Of a stretch of 64,000 nt of DNA, positions 16,816 to 26,265 are shown piece after piece. The DNA comes from Armatimonas rosea (GTDB taxonomy: Bacteria; Armatimonadota; Armatimonadia; Armatimonadales; Armatimonadaceae), in NCBI RefSeq assembly GCF_014202505.1, contig NZ_JACHGW010000003.1, forward strand, positions 434,001 to 498,000, given 5' to 3'. The translations under genes and the position numbers were made by a program. The notes under the pieces were generated by a model. That model searched no databases. It was not told where the DNA came from and worked only from the letters and a program-made list of their open reading frames with translations. How positions within the stretch are numbered: position 1 is the stretch's first letter; each line of letters opens with the position of its first letter.

Positions 16816-17144
16816 TTGCTTTTCTCCTGTTCTCTCGGCTCACGTGGCTTCTCGTCGAACTCGTACCACACCCGGATAAACTGGTACCAGTGGTTGTAGT
16901 GTGAGATTCCCTCGTAGGTGGCGACACTTCCCTCCATCGTGGCTTCCTCGGTCACGGGCTTCTCTCTCTCCAAGATATTGGGCAGGACAACGGTCTCGAT
17001 ATTCAGGACCTTGACCTGGTGGTCGCGTACCCAGAGATTTGCTTGTAGAACCGCGTCCATGAGGTTATCGAACTCCGCCGACTGGAAGAAGCCCGCGGGC
17101 CGCTTCTGCTTGGGGGCGAAGTCACGAAAAGCAAAATGAGTCAT
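16812..17144 (-). CDS. Soluble protein of unknown function
   Basis: A 110-residue protein without signal peptide or membrane segment. It begins MTHFAFRDFAPKQKRPAGFF and has a central stretch VRDHQVKVLNIETVVLPNIL followed by an aromatic-rich segment HYNHWYQFIRVWYEF and a highly charged tail. The pattern suggests a small alpha/beta domain, but no family was recognised. It starts 18 bases after the alpha-2-macroglobulin stop and overlaps the next start by four bases, so it belongs to the same transcript. Confidence 0.6.
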   Translation of the reverse strand: MTHFAFRDFAPKQKRPAGFFQSAEFDNLMDAVLQANLWVRDHQVKVLNIETVVLPNILEREKPVTEEATMEGSVATYEGISHYNHWYQFIRVWYEFDEKPREPREQEKSK

Positions 17145-17162
17145 AGTATCTTAGTCGGCTTT

Positions 17163-20100
17163 CTACCGGATTTCCAGTACCTCACCCGCCGACTCCGCGC
17201 GCACGTTTGCGCTGTACATCGGGGTGACTGCGCTGGGGAGAGCATGGCTCTTTCCCCGTGTCTGCGCCCGTAGATGGTACTCGTAGACATGCTTGCCCGG
17301 TGCCAGGTGCCGTGCAAAGAGCGCGACCCGGTCGTCCCGAACATCGATATGCGAGTACCAGAAATTCCAGCTACCGTAGGTATCGTCTTCCTCAAGTGTC
17401 CCACGGGCATTGGGCTCAAACCCGGCGGGGAAGCGGTCCTCCAGCAAGACAAACTCCTGCGCCTGAGTCGCCTCGACAATCAGCCGGACGCGCACGGTCT
17501 CCCCCTGCGGGAAGCTCGTGCTGGCTGCCTCGGGGAGGAGGCCCTTGGGCCCCGATGCCAGCCGGACATACTCGCGGCGTATTTTGAGCCCCTTGGCATC
17601 CAGCGGCGCGAGTGTCTCCGTGCGAGTGGTCTGGCGCAGAGTGGCGATTGCATAGCCGCCCGTCGCCTGGAGCGTATTGGATCTGGGCTGGAGCGCGGTG
17701 GCGGGGATAGTCGCCTCCCGTAGCTTGCCCCGTGGCGCGAGGGGGATCGGCTTGCCATTGAGGGTCAAAGACGGTGCCACGCTCGCGTTGTTGGACTCTG
17801 GCAGGAGGCAGAGGGTGGAGATCACGAAGGCGGTGTCTCGGGTGTTGCCGAAGTAGCTCTCGGTCTGGGTGGAGAGCAGGTAGGTGGTCGCCTTGGAGAG
17901 CACGGGGCTCTGCGGGAGGGTGGTGAGCAGGGCGCGCAGGGCTAGGGCCGTGGTCGTGCGCTCGCTCCCATCGCCCCAGTGGGCAAAGGCACCGTCGACC
18001 ACCGCTTTTTTCTCCAGTGCCGTCGCGTAGGCAAGGGGATCGAGGCCCGCGCTCTTGCAGAACAGGACGAGCCAGGCGAGGGTATCGGCGCGCTTGGCGC
18101 TCGGCTCGCCGAAGCGGTGGAGCAGGGCGGGGGCGAGTGCGCGGGCGCGGGCGGGATCGACCCGGCTGGCGGCGTAGAGTGCGAAGGCGGTGTCAGGGAC
18201 GGGGGTAAGGGGGGCTTCCAACAGTGCCCAGAGCGGCTTGGTGCCTCGGGTGAGGAGCTCGTCGGGGACCGCATAGCCCGCATCACGCGCCTCGGCGAGG
18301 CCCCAGACCGCGTAGGCGGTGTGCCAGAGATCAAAGTTGTCTCTGTACCACCAGCCCCAGCCCTTATCGCCCTGCTGCATCCCGGCGAGGTGCAATACCC
18401 CCTCCGCGACCAGGGCTTTGTCGGCGACACCCGCTGCGATCAGCGGGACAAAGCGGCTGACCGTCTGCTCGACACAGCCATAGGGGTATTTTCGGAGGTA
18501 GTCGGTCGCCTCGGTGATGGTTGTCTTTAGGCTGGGAGCGATCCGCACGGTCAGCGACGAGCGCTCGGCAATCGCGCCTTCGGGGACGGTGAGAGCGAGC
18601 GCACCCTGCGGATCGAAGCCGTAGTTGGTGACTGTCTCCCGGGCAAAAGGGCGCACGGTGAGCGGGAGCTTGACCCCATCGGTGAGGCGCGTCTCGGTCC
18701 AGCCCTCCAGGATCAGCTCCGTGGACTCGGGCATCCCTCCCGGAACCGTCCAGCTCCAGGTCGCCTCCCCGATCGTCCCCGTGGCCACCGTCAAGGTCTT
18801 CTCCGGCTCGCTCAGACCGGCGGCCTTGAGACGCAGGTGCGCGGTCTGCGACTGCCCACTGTTGTTGTGGACGAGGCCGGTGAGCTTTACCTGGTCGCCC
18901 TCCACCACAAAGCGGGGCATGTCCAGGCGCACGAAGAAGGGGCGGTTCACCAGGATCTTTGCCCGTGCGTAGCCGACTGCAGTCTGGTCGCTCACGGCGT
19001 GCGCCACGGCCCGCCAGGTGGTGAGGTTGTCGGGGAGGGGAAAGGTCACGGTCGCCTTTCCCTCGGCGTTGGTGCGCACCTCGGGGTTCCAGTAGGCGGT
19101 ATCGACAAACTTCTCGCGGGTCTTGACCTTGATGCCGTCCTTGCCATCGCCTGCCAGGTAGAGAATCTCAAACGAGTGCCGCGTGCGGACATCGCTGGTG
19201 CGGTGCGGGTAGAACGCCTTCCGAAGCGCCTTGGAATCGTCTTCCTTGAGCGCGTAGATAGCCTCATCGGCGACCGAGAGCGCGAGCTCGGTGGCGACCG
19301 GCTTGCCCGCGCTATCGGTCACGGCGACCTCGAAGCGGGCGGGCTGGCCGGGCTCGTACTGGGGCTTGTCGGGGGTGAGGGCGATACTCAGGGTCTTGCG
19401 GGGCAGGGTGACACGCAGGGGGGTCTCGGTCTGCTGGAGCTGCTTGTGGGCGACATAGACCGCGCCGAGCGAGACATTGGGGCCGTACTCTTCCAGGACA
19501 GGAACCGCGATCCGGGTGACACTCTGGCGAACGGGAACCGCGATTGCCTTGTAGAGCCGCTCGCCCTCGATCGTGAGCAGTACGGTCTGGCCGGTCTCCG
19601 CCGCGCCAATCACGACCTGTGCGGTCTCGCCGGGGGCGTAGCTGCGCTTGTCGGTGGCGAGGGTCAGGCCCGCGAGCCGGGTGCTGTCCTCGGCGACCTC
19701 ATCGCGTGGGGTCACCCAGAGGGTCTGGTGGGTCTGGGCCTCGCGGCCGGCGCTATCGCGTGCGGTGGCTATCAGATCGATATCGCCGCTCTTCGGGAGC
19801 GTGATCGTGAGGGTCGTGCGCCCGTCCTCGCCGCTCTTTCCGGTGAGCGGGGCCATGACCGCGACCGGGCCTTTCTTCTCCTGGTGCTCGACTCGCAGGG
19901 TGACCGGGGCGTTGGCGACCGCCTTGCCCTCGTGGTCGCGGACCGTGATAAAGAGGCGGGTAGGCTGTCCCGCGCGGGCGAGATAGCCCTCGGGGGTGAG
20001 AGCCACTTTGACATCGGCGGCGGTGACACTCACATCCGCGGACTGCTCCACCTCCCGCTCGGCGTTGTCGGTGACATAGGCGGTGAGCTTGTAGCGCTCG

Positions 20101-21785
20101 GTCTGGGCGGGGAAGTGGGGGCGTGTGGGCTCGTCGCTGTCCTCAGCCTCTTCTTTGGGCTCGGGCTTCTCGGGCTCGGTGGGCAGCGAGAGGCTCAGGT
20201 GCCCGGTGTCATCTAGCCGCCCCTCACCATCGGCGACCAGGCTCCCCGAGCCATAGTCCTCCCCGGCGAGGTCCTCTTCCATCCCCGGCCAGCCCGTGTT
20301 GTCGTAGTCGGCGGACCAGTCGGTCTCCCGGGTGAGGCTCCAGCGGACCTTGGCATTTGCGACGGGTGCTCCAAAGTAGTAGGTCGCCGCGATCGTTGCG
20401 TCCAGGCGGCCGCTTCGCAGGAGCCGTAGCTGCTTGGGCGTGACACTCACCGAGAACTCGGGCTTGCGGTAGGAGGCGATCTCGATACTCTGGAGATGCC
20501 GCTTCCCCGCAACCTCCACTTTTAGGTCGTAGAAGCCGGTCTGGCCCTCGGGGTTGACCGTGAACTCCCCGATCACCGCGCCACTGGCAGTGACGGTCTT
20601 GGTCTCTTTTTGGAGCTCTAGGCCGTTCGGGTCGGTGAGCGTGACGACGGCAGGCTCGCCGGCGGGCAGGCGGTAGGCGGTCGCGTTTCCAGGAGTCGGG
20701 CGGCGTAGGATGGTCTTGTAGTGGACGGTCTGGCCGGGGCGGTAGAGCGGGCGGTCCGTGATCGTGTGGCCCACCAGCGCCTCGTGGTCGTCTTCTTGCG
20801 CCCCCCGCGCCTCGTAGATCATCGTCTCATCGTCGCCGACCCGTGCCAGGGTGGCCGAGCCGCTGGCAGTCACGCCGCGCAGCGTCGCGAGGCCCTGGGC
20901 ATCGGTCGTGCTCTCGGCGACCACACTGCCCGCCAGAAACTGCTGGACACGTGCTCCCGCTCGGGGCGTCCCCCGCTCGATATCGACCACAAAGGCGAGA
21001 AGGCTCTTGTCGCTCGGGGAGTAGTGGGTCACCAGGGCCGTGTCGGTGAGCTGCACCCAGGACCAGACCGTCTGCTTGGCGTGGGTCAGGCGGGCGAAGT
21101 AGAGGCCGGGCTTCTTCTCGAGGCCGCGCAGGGGCAGGCGCAGGGTAAAGAACCCCTCTCGGTCCACGCGGGAGATCGCCTCCTGGTTCTCGACGATCGG
21201 TGTCGTGCAGAGCGGCTTGAGCGCGGTGGGCAAGGTGCTGGTCGCCTCGCTCCACGCGTTTCCGATACGCCCCAGTGCCTCGGCGCGCTCGGGCTTGCTC
21301 AGGACCTCCGAGAGGCGCGCACGGTAGAGGGAGACCCCGATCTTCTCCCCAGCACTGCCCAGCCCGGTGAGCGCGAGTGTTGGCGTCTCATGCGTTCCAA
21401 AGGTCCGCTGCTGGGTGTAGGTAAGCTCCAGTGCCGCGCCATTGGGCTCCAAGGCGGGCTCGGTGTGGGTGGTGGTGGCCTCACGGACCTGGAGGTCTTT
21501 GACGGTGCCATGGTGGTGCTGCGCCTGGGGAGAGAGCGAGTAGGTGCCCACCGGGATGTGTGAGAGAGAAAAGTGGCCGCGTGAGTCGGTGTGGGCCCGC
21601 CAGCGGCGCCGGTCGCTCTCCGCCTCGGGCACCAAGACCACGGTCGCATCGGCGAAGGGCTTCTTGGTCGTGGCAAAGGTGACCGTGCCGTCGACCGTTC
21701 CCACGGGCTCGCTCTGGGCAAAGAGCGCCCCAAAGCCGAGCAGGATCAGCAGGACCGCGAGGGTGGGAGCAAGGGCTGTCTTCAT
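17163..21785 (-). CDS. Alpha-2-macroglobulin family protein with thioester motif
   Basis: A 1540-residue exported protein. The N-terminal signal peptide (about 1-22, ending LFAQS) has no lipobox cysteine. A carboxypeptidase-regulatory-like beta domain follows (about 25-95), then repeated macroglobulin domains, the A2M core (WNPEVRTNAEGKATVTFPLP then TTWRAVAHAVS) and a thioester domain with PYGCVEQTVSRF. The thioester Cys is residue 1104 and the Gln is residue 1107 (codons near 18465-18476). Such proteins trap proteases covalently or guard the envelope. The E. coli paralogue YfhM pairs with PbpC; no such penicillin-binding protein is adjacent here. ATG 21785 has GGAGG six bases upstream and overlaps the preceding stop (ATGA); a longer frame to 21824 is less likely. 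Confidence 0.88.
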   Translation of the reverse strand: MKTALAPTLAVLLILLGFGALFAQSEPVGTVDGTVTFATTKKPFADATVVLVPEAESDRRRWRAHTDSRGHFSLSHIPVGTYSLSPQAQHHHGTVKDLQVREATTTHTEPALEPNGAALELTYTQQRTFGTHETPTLALTGLGSAGEKIGVSLYRARLSEVLSKPERAEALGRIGNAWSEATSTLPTALKPLCTTPIVENQEAISRVDREGFFTLRLPLRGLEKKPGLYFARLTHAKQTVWSWVQLTDTALVTHYSPSDKSLLAFVVDIERGTPRAGARVQQFLAGSVVAESTTDAQGLATLRGVTASGSATLARVGDDETMIYEARGAQEDDHEALVGHTITDRPLYRPGQTVHYKTILRRPTPGNATAYRLPAGEPAVVTLTDPNGLELQKETKTVTASGAVIGEFTVNPEGQTGFYDLKVEVAGKRHLQSIEIASYRKPEFSVSVTPKQLRLLRSGRLDATIAATYYFGAPVANAKVRWSLTRETDWSADYDNTGWPGMEEDLAGEDYGSGSLVADGEGRLDDTGHLSLSLPTEPEKPEPKEEAEDSDEPTRPHFPAQTERYKLTAYVTDNAEREVEQSADVSVTAADVKVALTPEGYLARAGQPTRLFITVRDHEGKAVANAPVTLRVEHQEKKGPVAVMAPLTGKSGEDGRTTLTITLPKSGDIDLIATARDSAGREAQTHQTLWVTPRDEVAEDSTRLAGLTLATDKRSYAPGETAQVVIGAAETGQTVLLTIEGERLYKAIAVPVRQSVTRIAVPVLEEYGPNVSLGAVYVAHKQLQQTETPLRVTLPRKTLSIALTPDKPQYEPGQPARFEVAVTDSAGKPVATELALSVADEAIYALKEDDSKALRKAFYPHRTSDVRTRHSFEILYLAGDGKDGIKVKTREKFVDTAYWNPEVRTNAEGKATVTFPLPDNLTTWRAVAHAVSDQTAVGYARAKILVNRPFFVRLDMPRFVVEGDQVKLTGLVHNNSGQSQTAHLRLKAAGLSEPEKTLTVATGTIGEATWSWTVPGGMPESTELILEGWTETRLTDGVKLPLTVRPFARETVTNYGFDPQGALALTVPEGAIAERSSLTVRIAPSLKTTITEATDYLRKYPYGCVEQTVSRFVPLIAAGVADKALVAEGVLHLAGMQQGDKGWGWWYRDNFDLWHTAYAVWGLAEARDAGYAVPDELLTRGTKPLWALLEAPLTPVPDTAFALYAASRVDPARARALAPALLHRFGEPSAKRADTLAWLVLFCKSAGLDPLAYATALEKKAVVDGAFAHWGDGSERTTTALALRALLTTLPQSPVLSKATTYLLSTQTESYFGNTRDTAFVISTLCLLPESNNASVAPSLTLNGKPIPLAPRGKLREATIPATALQPRSNTLQATGGYAIATLRQTTRTETLAPLDAKGLKIRREYVRLASGPKGLLPEAASTSFPQGETVRVRLIVEATQAQEFVLLEDRFPAGFEPNARGTLEEDDTYGSWNFWYSHIDVRDDRVALFARHLAPGKHVYEYHLRAQTRGKSHALPSAVTPMYSANVRAESAGEVLEIR

Positions 21786-23113
21786 TTCTGCCTCCGCGCG
21801 AGGGCGTAGCCGATCCCAAGACACACGGCCCAGGCAAGCACCAGCTCACCCGTGAGGAGTAGCCGATCCAGGCGGGTCTTGCTGGCGAGGGGAGCGAGGT
21901 GCCCCAGGAGCTGTGCGAGGGCGGTGGCCACTCCCAGCGAGTAGAGCGGTGCAAGCGTGAGCTCTCTCTCCGTGGCCGCGCTCCAGAGCTGCCCGGCGAG
22001 CAGCCCGAGGACAAGGGTCAGGCCCGCGGGAGCGCCGTAGAGGATGCAGAGGACAGTCGGGGCAACAAGCAGGGTCGCTCCCGCGGCGAGGGGGCCCGGG
22101 AAGCCGCTCGCCAGCCGTGGCAAGAGCCCCCCCAGGAGCAGGCCGAGGAGAAGGTACTGCTCATGGAGGCCAAAGCCGTGTGCCCCGTCGAAGCGCTGTG
22201 CGACCAGCCGCCAGAGCGCCGCCAGCGCCGCCGCGACCAGGCCAGGCAGGAGGACCTCGGTCTTCTCCGTGAGCAGGCACAGCAGCCCCAGACCAATCGC
22301 CAGCAGAGCGACCGCGTAGCCCTGTCCCGTATGGTTGGCCGACGTGATCGCAAGGACAATGAGGAGCGCACTCAGGGCTCGCTTTTCAGTCTGGTGGAGC
22401 CAGAGGAGCATCAGAGTGAGGGGGAAGGCTATCGCTGCGGCGGTCAGGACACCGACATTTTTGAGCGGCCCGATGAGCGTGAGGGCAAGGGGCCGTGTCG
22501 CGAGGAGGGCGTAGACGAAAAATCCGACAAGCCCTATGATGGCTCGCATGTCCTTGTCGCGCGCCTTGATGTGTCCCTGCACACTGGCGATCACGAGCCC
22601 TCCGACCGCAAAGAGCGGGGCAAAGGCCAGCCAGCCGCCGCGGATCGCCGCCCCGCCCCGGAAGGTGCCCAGCGCCGCCGCCGACCCAACCCCGACCGTG
22701 AGCGAGCCGACAAGGGTGAGCGACGGTACGCTCTCGGGGTGGCGGAGCCCTGTCAGGCAGAGTGCGGCGAGCAAGCCCAGTGTCGCACCAAGCAGGTTCT
22801 CACGGGGGAAGCTCCCGTGCTGCATCAAAAAGAGGAACAAGGGAGCCAGCGCCAGCCCTGCGGCGGCCGTGGGCCTCTCTTGCAGGACAAGCCAGGCTGC
22901 GAGTGCCCCAAAGATGCCTCCAATGAGCACACCTAGCCCTAGCGCCTGACCTGGGGCGAAGCTCCCCGAGGTGGAAAGGGAGAGAAGAAAGGCGACAAGG
23001 GCAGGGAGCGCGCTCTGCCAGGGTAGCGCGACAGCTCGTCGTGGCGGCAGAAAACCAACCCCTCCCGTGAGTAAACTCAACACCAGCGCAACAACCAGCA
23101 GGCCACGTTCCAT
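21782..23113 (-). CDS. Polytopic membrane protein of unknown function
   Basis: A 443-residue protein composed almost entirely of hydrophobic segments (about 14) with short polar loops; many segments are Leu/Gly/Ala-rich (for example LVAFLLSLSTSGSFAPGQALG). It is the first gene of the minus-strand operon. The start ATG 23113 has AGAGGTG upstream and a TATAAT at 23135-23140 (minus strand). An upstream extension to 23320 would run through the divergent gene and is not supported. No family is recognised; it could be a transporter or an envelope scaffold protein. Confidence 0.65.
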   Translation of the reverse strand: MERGLLVVALVLSLLTGGVGFLPPRRAVALPWQSALPALVAFLLSLSTSGSFAPGQALGLGVLIGGIFGALAAWLVLQERPTAAAGLALAPLFLFLMQHGSFPRENLLGATLGLLAALCLTGLRHPESVPSLTLVGSLTVGVGSAAALGTFRGGAAIRGGWLAFAPLFAVGGLVIASVQGHIKARDKDMRAIIGLVGFFVYALLATRPLALTLIGPLKNVGVLTAAAIAFPLTLMLLWLHQTEKRALSALLIVLAITSANHTGQGYAVALLAIGLGLLCLLTEKTEVLLPGLVAAALAALWRLVAQRFDGAHGFGLHEQYLLLGLLLGGLLPRLASGFPGPLAAGATLLVAPTVLCILYGAPAGLTLVLGLLAGQLWSAATERELTLAPLYSLGVATALAQLLGHLAPLASKTRLDRLLLTGELVLAWAVCLGIGYALARRQK

Positions 23114-23134
23114 GAGGCACCTCTTCCACTGTCG

Positions 23135-23140
23135 ATTATA
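23135..23140 (-). promoter_or_regulatory. -10 element of the A2M operon promoter
   Basis: TATAAT on the minus strand, preceded by CCGG. It lies 21 bases before the start at 23113, leaving room for a leader of about 14 bases that includes the AGAGGTG ribosome binding site. No good -35 is seen at 16-18 bases. The CGGTATAAT form matches other candidate -10 elements in the window. Confidence 0.5.
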
Positions 23141-23160
23141 CCGGCTTGAGACCCCCGTGA

Positions 23161-23166
23161 TAGAAT
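23161..23166 (+). promoter_or_regulatory. -10 element with near-zero leader for the DUF5615 gene
   Basis: TAGAAT preceded by TGA (an extended TGn -10 context) ends 5 bases before the ATG at 23172. The transcript would therefore start at or next to the start codon. This agrees with the lack of any Shine-Dalgarno. Confidence 0.4.
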
Positions 23167-23171
23167 TTGGC

Positions 23172-23537
23172 ATGAAACTGCTACTGGACCAAGGCCTCCC
23201 TTTTCGCAACGCGGCGCTCTTGCGGGCGCAGGGAGTCGATGGGGTGCACACCGAGGAGCTCGGGCTGGGGCTGGCACGCGATGAGGAGATCCTTGCCCAC
23301 GCCCGCCGCGAGCAGCGCACGGTCGTGACCCTGGATTCCGACTTTCACACACTCCTCGCCTGCACCGGTGCGAGCAAGCCCTCCGTGATTCGCCTGCGGA
23401 TCGAGGGGCTCTCCGCCGAGGGAGTCGCCGCGCTGGTGCCCCAGGTCCTGGATGGGCTGACGGCGACCCTTCCGCAGGGGGTGGCGGCGAGTGTCGATAG
23501 CCTCCATCAGGTCCGAGTACGCCCACTGCCGCTCTGA
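23172..23537 (+). CDS. DUF5615 PIN-like protein (toxin-like), orphan
   Basis: A 121-residue protein with the DUF5615 pattern: MKLLLDQGLPFRNAALLR at the N-terminus, acidic EELGLGLARDEEILAHARRE, then VVTLDSDFHTLL with the acidic pair of PIN-like folds, and a C-terminal helical part. DUF5615 proteins are usually encoded with a DUF433 antitoxin-like partner; none is adjacent (upstream is the divergent A2M operon, downstream a J-domain gene). RNase function is suggested by the fold but is not demonstrated for the family. Start ATG 23172 has no ribosome binding site. Confidence 0.75.
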   Translation: MKLLLDQGLPFRNAALLRAQGVDGVHTEELGLGLARDEEILAHARREQRTVVTLDSDFHTLLACTGASKPSVIRLRIEGLSAEGVAALVPQVLDGLTATLPQGVAASVDSLHQVRVRPLPL

Positions 23538-23620
23538 TTGCGGGAGAGAGTGGAAAAAAATCGTGAGTCTGCCGATAAGTAAGGGAGGGGAGCGGGTGGG
23601 CTCCCCGTAAGACTACCGGT

Positions 23621-24793
23621 ATGACTGTTAAGTCCTGGACACAATTTAACTGCTACGATGTGCTCAAGGTGGCACCGGGTGCCTCCGAGACCGAGATTCG
23701 CACGGCCTTTAAGCAGGCATCACGGCGCGCCCACCCGGACCGGGGCGGCTCGCACGATGCCCAGGTCCAGGTCAACCTTGCCTACGAAGTCCTGAGCAAC
23801 ACCGAGACCCGCGCCAAGCACGACCGGCACTGGAAGCTCGGGGCGCACGCCGCCGGGCCGATCCTTCCTTTCTTCACCGGCGATGAGGCGGTTCGTAATC
23901 TCTGGACGGGTGTCGGGGGGAGCTCCCGCAAGCTCGCCGATGGCAAGGGCTCGTCGGGGGTGGTGCGTCGGGTAAAAGAGCGGATCAACCGAGACCGGGA
24001 CCGCATCACGCTCGACCGGGAGAACCGCAAGGCCATCCTCGTGGCCGAGTTTGAGAAAAAGCTCCAGAAAGCACGTCTTGAGACCGGCGTCCTCGCGCTG
24101 GCCATCGGGCTCTCGGTGCTGGTGGGGAGTGTCTACACCTTTGGGTTTCTCGGAGTCGCGGGCTTTGGCGCTCTGCTGGCCCGGCGGCTGGGGGGAGTCT
24201 TGGTGCACCCGGAGACCGACCTCAAGCTGGCAGTCCTCGATCCGTTGGCGAAGAAGCACCTCGACGAGGCCGCGGAGCGGCTCTCCCAGGAGTCCGTCGC
24301 ACGGGATCGCGAGCGGCTAGAGGTACACTTCGCCGCCCTGGAGCAGCTCGGGAAGCTGGTCACCACCACCACCAAGGCCACCGACTCCGAGGGGCAGGTG
24401 CTCCGTCGCCTGCTCGCGGTGCTCTTTATCTTGGGCCTCATGCCCACCCGCCACGACTCCGCGGCGCAGCGCGTGATCCTCCAAGGCGAGGGCGAGTGGG
24501 CCGCGCTCTTCTACCGCCACGCCGGAACCCAGCAGCTCGCCACCGCTACCGTGGAGAAGATTATCGCTGCCCGCGCGTCGGTGAACGCCCAAGCGGCCTT
24601 TCTCTACAACCTTGGGGGGCTCTCCCAGAAAGCCGCCGAGCGCGCGGAGAGTGCCTACATCCGCTGGGTCGGGATGCGCGAGCTCAATACCTGGGCCCGC
24701 CAGGTCTGGACCTCCGAGAACGGGGGACCGTCGGGGGATATCCTCCAGCGCCTCGCTGAGTTCAAGGCATTTCTCGATACCCTCCCCAGCTAG
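23621..24793 (+). CDS. J-domain (DnaJ-like) membrane protein
   Basis: A 390-residue protein. The N-terminal J domain (about 8-70) has the HPD motif at residues 38-40 (RRAHPDRGG) and the typical NLAYEVLSNTETRAKHD end. A basic coiled stretch (about 100-150) leads to one or two membrane segments (about 152-190). The rest is a helical cytoplasmic domain without zinc fingers or G/F region. J domains recruit an Hsp70 (DnaK) to a site or client, here probably the inner membrane. It is followed by a cluster of helical-repeat proteins. No clear ribosome binding site is close to the ATG. Confidence 0.8.
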   Translation: MTVKSWTQFNCYDVLKVAPGASETEIRTAFKQASRRAHPDRGGSHDAQVQVNLAYEVLSNTETRAKHDRHWKLGAHAAGPILPFFTGDEAVRNLWTGVGGSSRKLADGKGSSGVVRRVKERINRDRDRITLDRENRKAILVAEFEKKLQKARLETGVLALAIGLSVLVGSVYTFGFLGVAGFGALLARRLGGVLVHPETDLKLAVLDPLAKKHLDEAAERLSQESVARDRERLEVHFAALEQLGKLVTTTTKATDSEGQVLRRLLAVLFILGLMPTRHDSAAQRVILQGEGEWAALFYRHAGTQQLATATVEKIIAARASVNAQAAFLYNLGGLSQKAAERAESAYIRWVGMRELNTWARQVWTSENGGPSGDILQRLAEFKAFLDTLPS

Positions 24794-24838
24794 TCTGTAA
24801 CGCTGTCGTCACGGTAGCTTGTTAATCTAGGAGGCATG

Positions 24839-26095
24839 ATGCAAAACGCTAAGAAACTCGCGCTGGGCTACCTGGCGCAGACACAGGCACTTCTTCCCAA
24901 GGTTGGGATCGATGACCACCCCGGCGACGGCGGCCCCGACTTTGGCAAGCGCACTCGGGATGCAATTCTCCGTGTCTACCTGGGGATGGCCAAGGCGCAG
25001 GACGGGCTGGCAAGCGAGGCGGTGATCAAGAACACGCTCGCCAAGGCCGTGTCGCTGGTCACCGTGGACGGTAAACCCGACCTTGGCCTCGTGGAACTGG
25101 TGGTGGAGGGCTACCTCAACCAGCTCTGGAAGGCAGAGGCACTGGCACTGGTGCAGAAGTACGACTCCGTGGGCTACTTCGCCGCCAATAACCTGCCGTT
25201 TATGCGCGTGATCGACGACAAAGACGCCCCGGCTATTCTGCGAGAGGCACTCAAAAATACGGAGAAGATCCCGCAAATCACCGAGCGTCTCGCCCAGTAC
25301 CTCGCAATCGCCGAAGCCGCGCTGATGAAGGGCTTTGCCGACGAAAAAGACGCGGCACGGGCGGCGGCACTCGCGCTGGCACCACGCGTGGTGCACGACG
25401 GGCGCTTTGGGGCACTGACAGTCTGCCTGGGCATCTCCCAGTCCCTGCCCGCTGATAAGGCCCTCGCGGAGCAGAACCTACGCAAAGAGACCGTCGACGC
25501 GCCCGGGTACCTGGCACTGGGGCTGATCTGGCTGGGGAAAAAGCCGGAGGCACTCGCGGCTCTGGGCAAGCTAACCAAAGACTCGCGCCCGGATGACTTG
25601 CCCCCGCGTATGGTCATATTGCTGGAGGAGAAGGAGTACCTTGCCCATGTCACACGCACCAAGAACTACACCGCCGCATGGCGCGATGCCAAGAACACCA
25701 CTTTGTTTATCGACGCGGAGCGTCGCCTTAATATTGCGCTTCTCGCAGAAAAACTAGACCCAGCCTCAGCGTCGGCACGGGACTGGTACCGGGTCTATCA
25801 AATTGTCCAAGACAACCCCGATATTGCCGGGCGCCTCCTGCCGCAGCTCAAGAAAAAGCTACGCGTAGAGCTAGTCGAGAAAGAGAAATACTGGAAGCAA
25901 AAGGCGTCCACGAGCGAGCTGAGCATGCGTCAAGCGGATATCTCGGAGTATGTTGAGTTCGCCGCCTACGCCGACCCGCCCACCGCGCTCCGGCTCCTTC
26001 CCCGCGTCACCGAGCCACGCTGGCGCATCGACGCCCTCGTCGCGCTGGCACAGGCAGAGAGCATCCGCAGTCGCCCCAAGGGAGATGCGGGGTAG
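24839..26095 (+). CDS. Alpha-helical repeat protein of unknown function
   Basis: A 418-residue soluble, all-helical protein with alternating hydrophobic and charged helices and repeated short phrases (for example RYLARRSV-like helices and LLPRVTEPRWRIDALVALAQ), suggesting a TPR/HEAT-like solenoid. Two in-frame ATGs stand at 24836 and 24839. AGGAGG at 24829-24834 is only one base from the first, so the second is preferred. No catalytic motif is seen and no family is recognised. Confidence 0.6.
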   Translation: MQNAKKLALGYLAQTQALLPKVGIDDHPGDGGPDFGKRTRDAILRVYLGMAKAQDGLASEAVIKNTLAKAVSLVTVDGKPDLGLVELVVEGYLNQLWKAEALALVQKYDSVGYFAANNLPFMRVIDDKDAPAILREALKNTEKIPQITERLAQYLAIAEAALMKGFADEKDAARAAALALAPRVVHDGRFGALTVCLGISQSLPADKALAEQNLRKETVDAPGYLALGLIWLGKKPEALAALGKLTKDSRPDDLPPRMVILLEEKEYLAHVTRTKNYTAAWRDAKNTTLFIDAERRLNIALLAEKLDPASASARDWYRVYQIVQDNPDIAGRLLPQLKKKLRVELVEKEKYWKQKASTSELSMRQADISEYVEFAAYADPPTALRLLPRVTEPRWRIDALVALAQAESIRSRPKGDAG

Positions 26096-26127
26096 CTTAT
26101 TTTTCACGAAGCAAGAAAGGTTAGAAG

Positions 26128-26265
26128 ATGCAAAACCTACCGATCTCGGAGCTGGTGGAGGTGCACATCGCTCTCACCAAGCTCCAGACGCTGATACGGG
26201 TGGCAGGGAAGCCCGACCTCCTGAAAAGCATTGCGGACGAAGCCCGGCAGGAGATGTGGAAATGA
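26128..26265 (+). CDS. 45-residue helical peptide gene
   Basis: This small frame begins at ATG 26128, 13 bases after AAAGG, and ends at TGA 26263-26265, overlapping the ATG of the next gene (ATGA at 26262). It encodes a soluble amphipathic peptide (MQNLPISELVEVHIALTKLQ and a second helix ending RQEMWK). Its first three residues repeat those of the upstream gene (MQN). The overlap and the ribosome binding site support expression; the function is unknown. Confidence 0.55.
   Translation: MQNLPISELVEVHIALTKLQTLIRVAGKPDLLKSIADEARQEMWK

Noticed and set aside
18837-20216. 459-codon open frame antisense to the A2M gene
   Set aside because: No recognisable motif; the A2M domain structure on the other strand is continuous across it.
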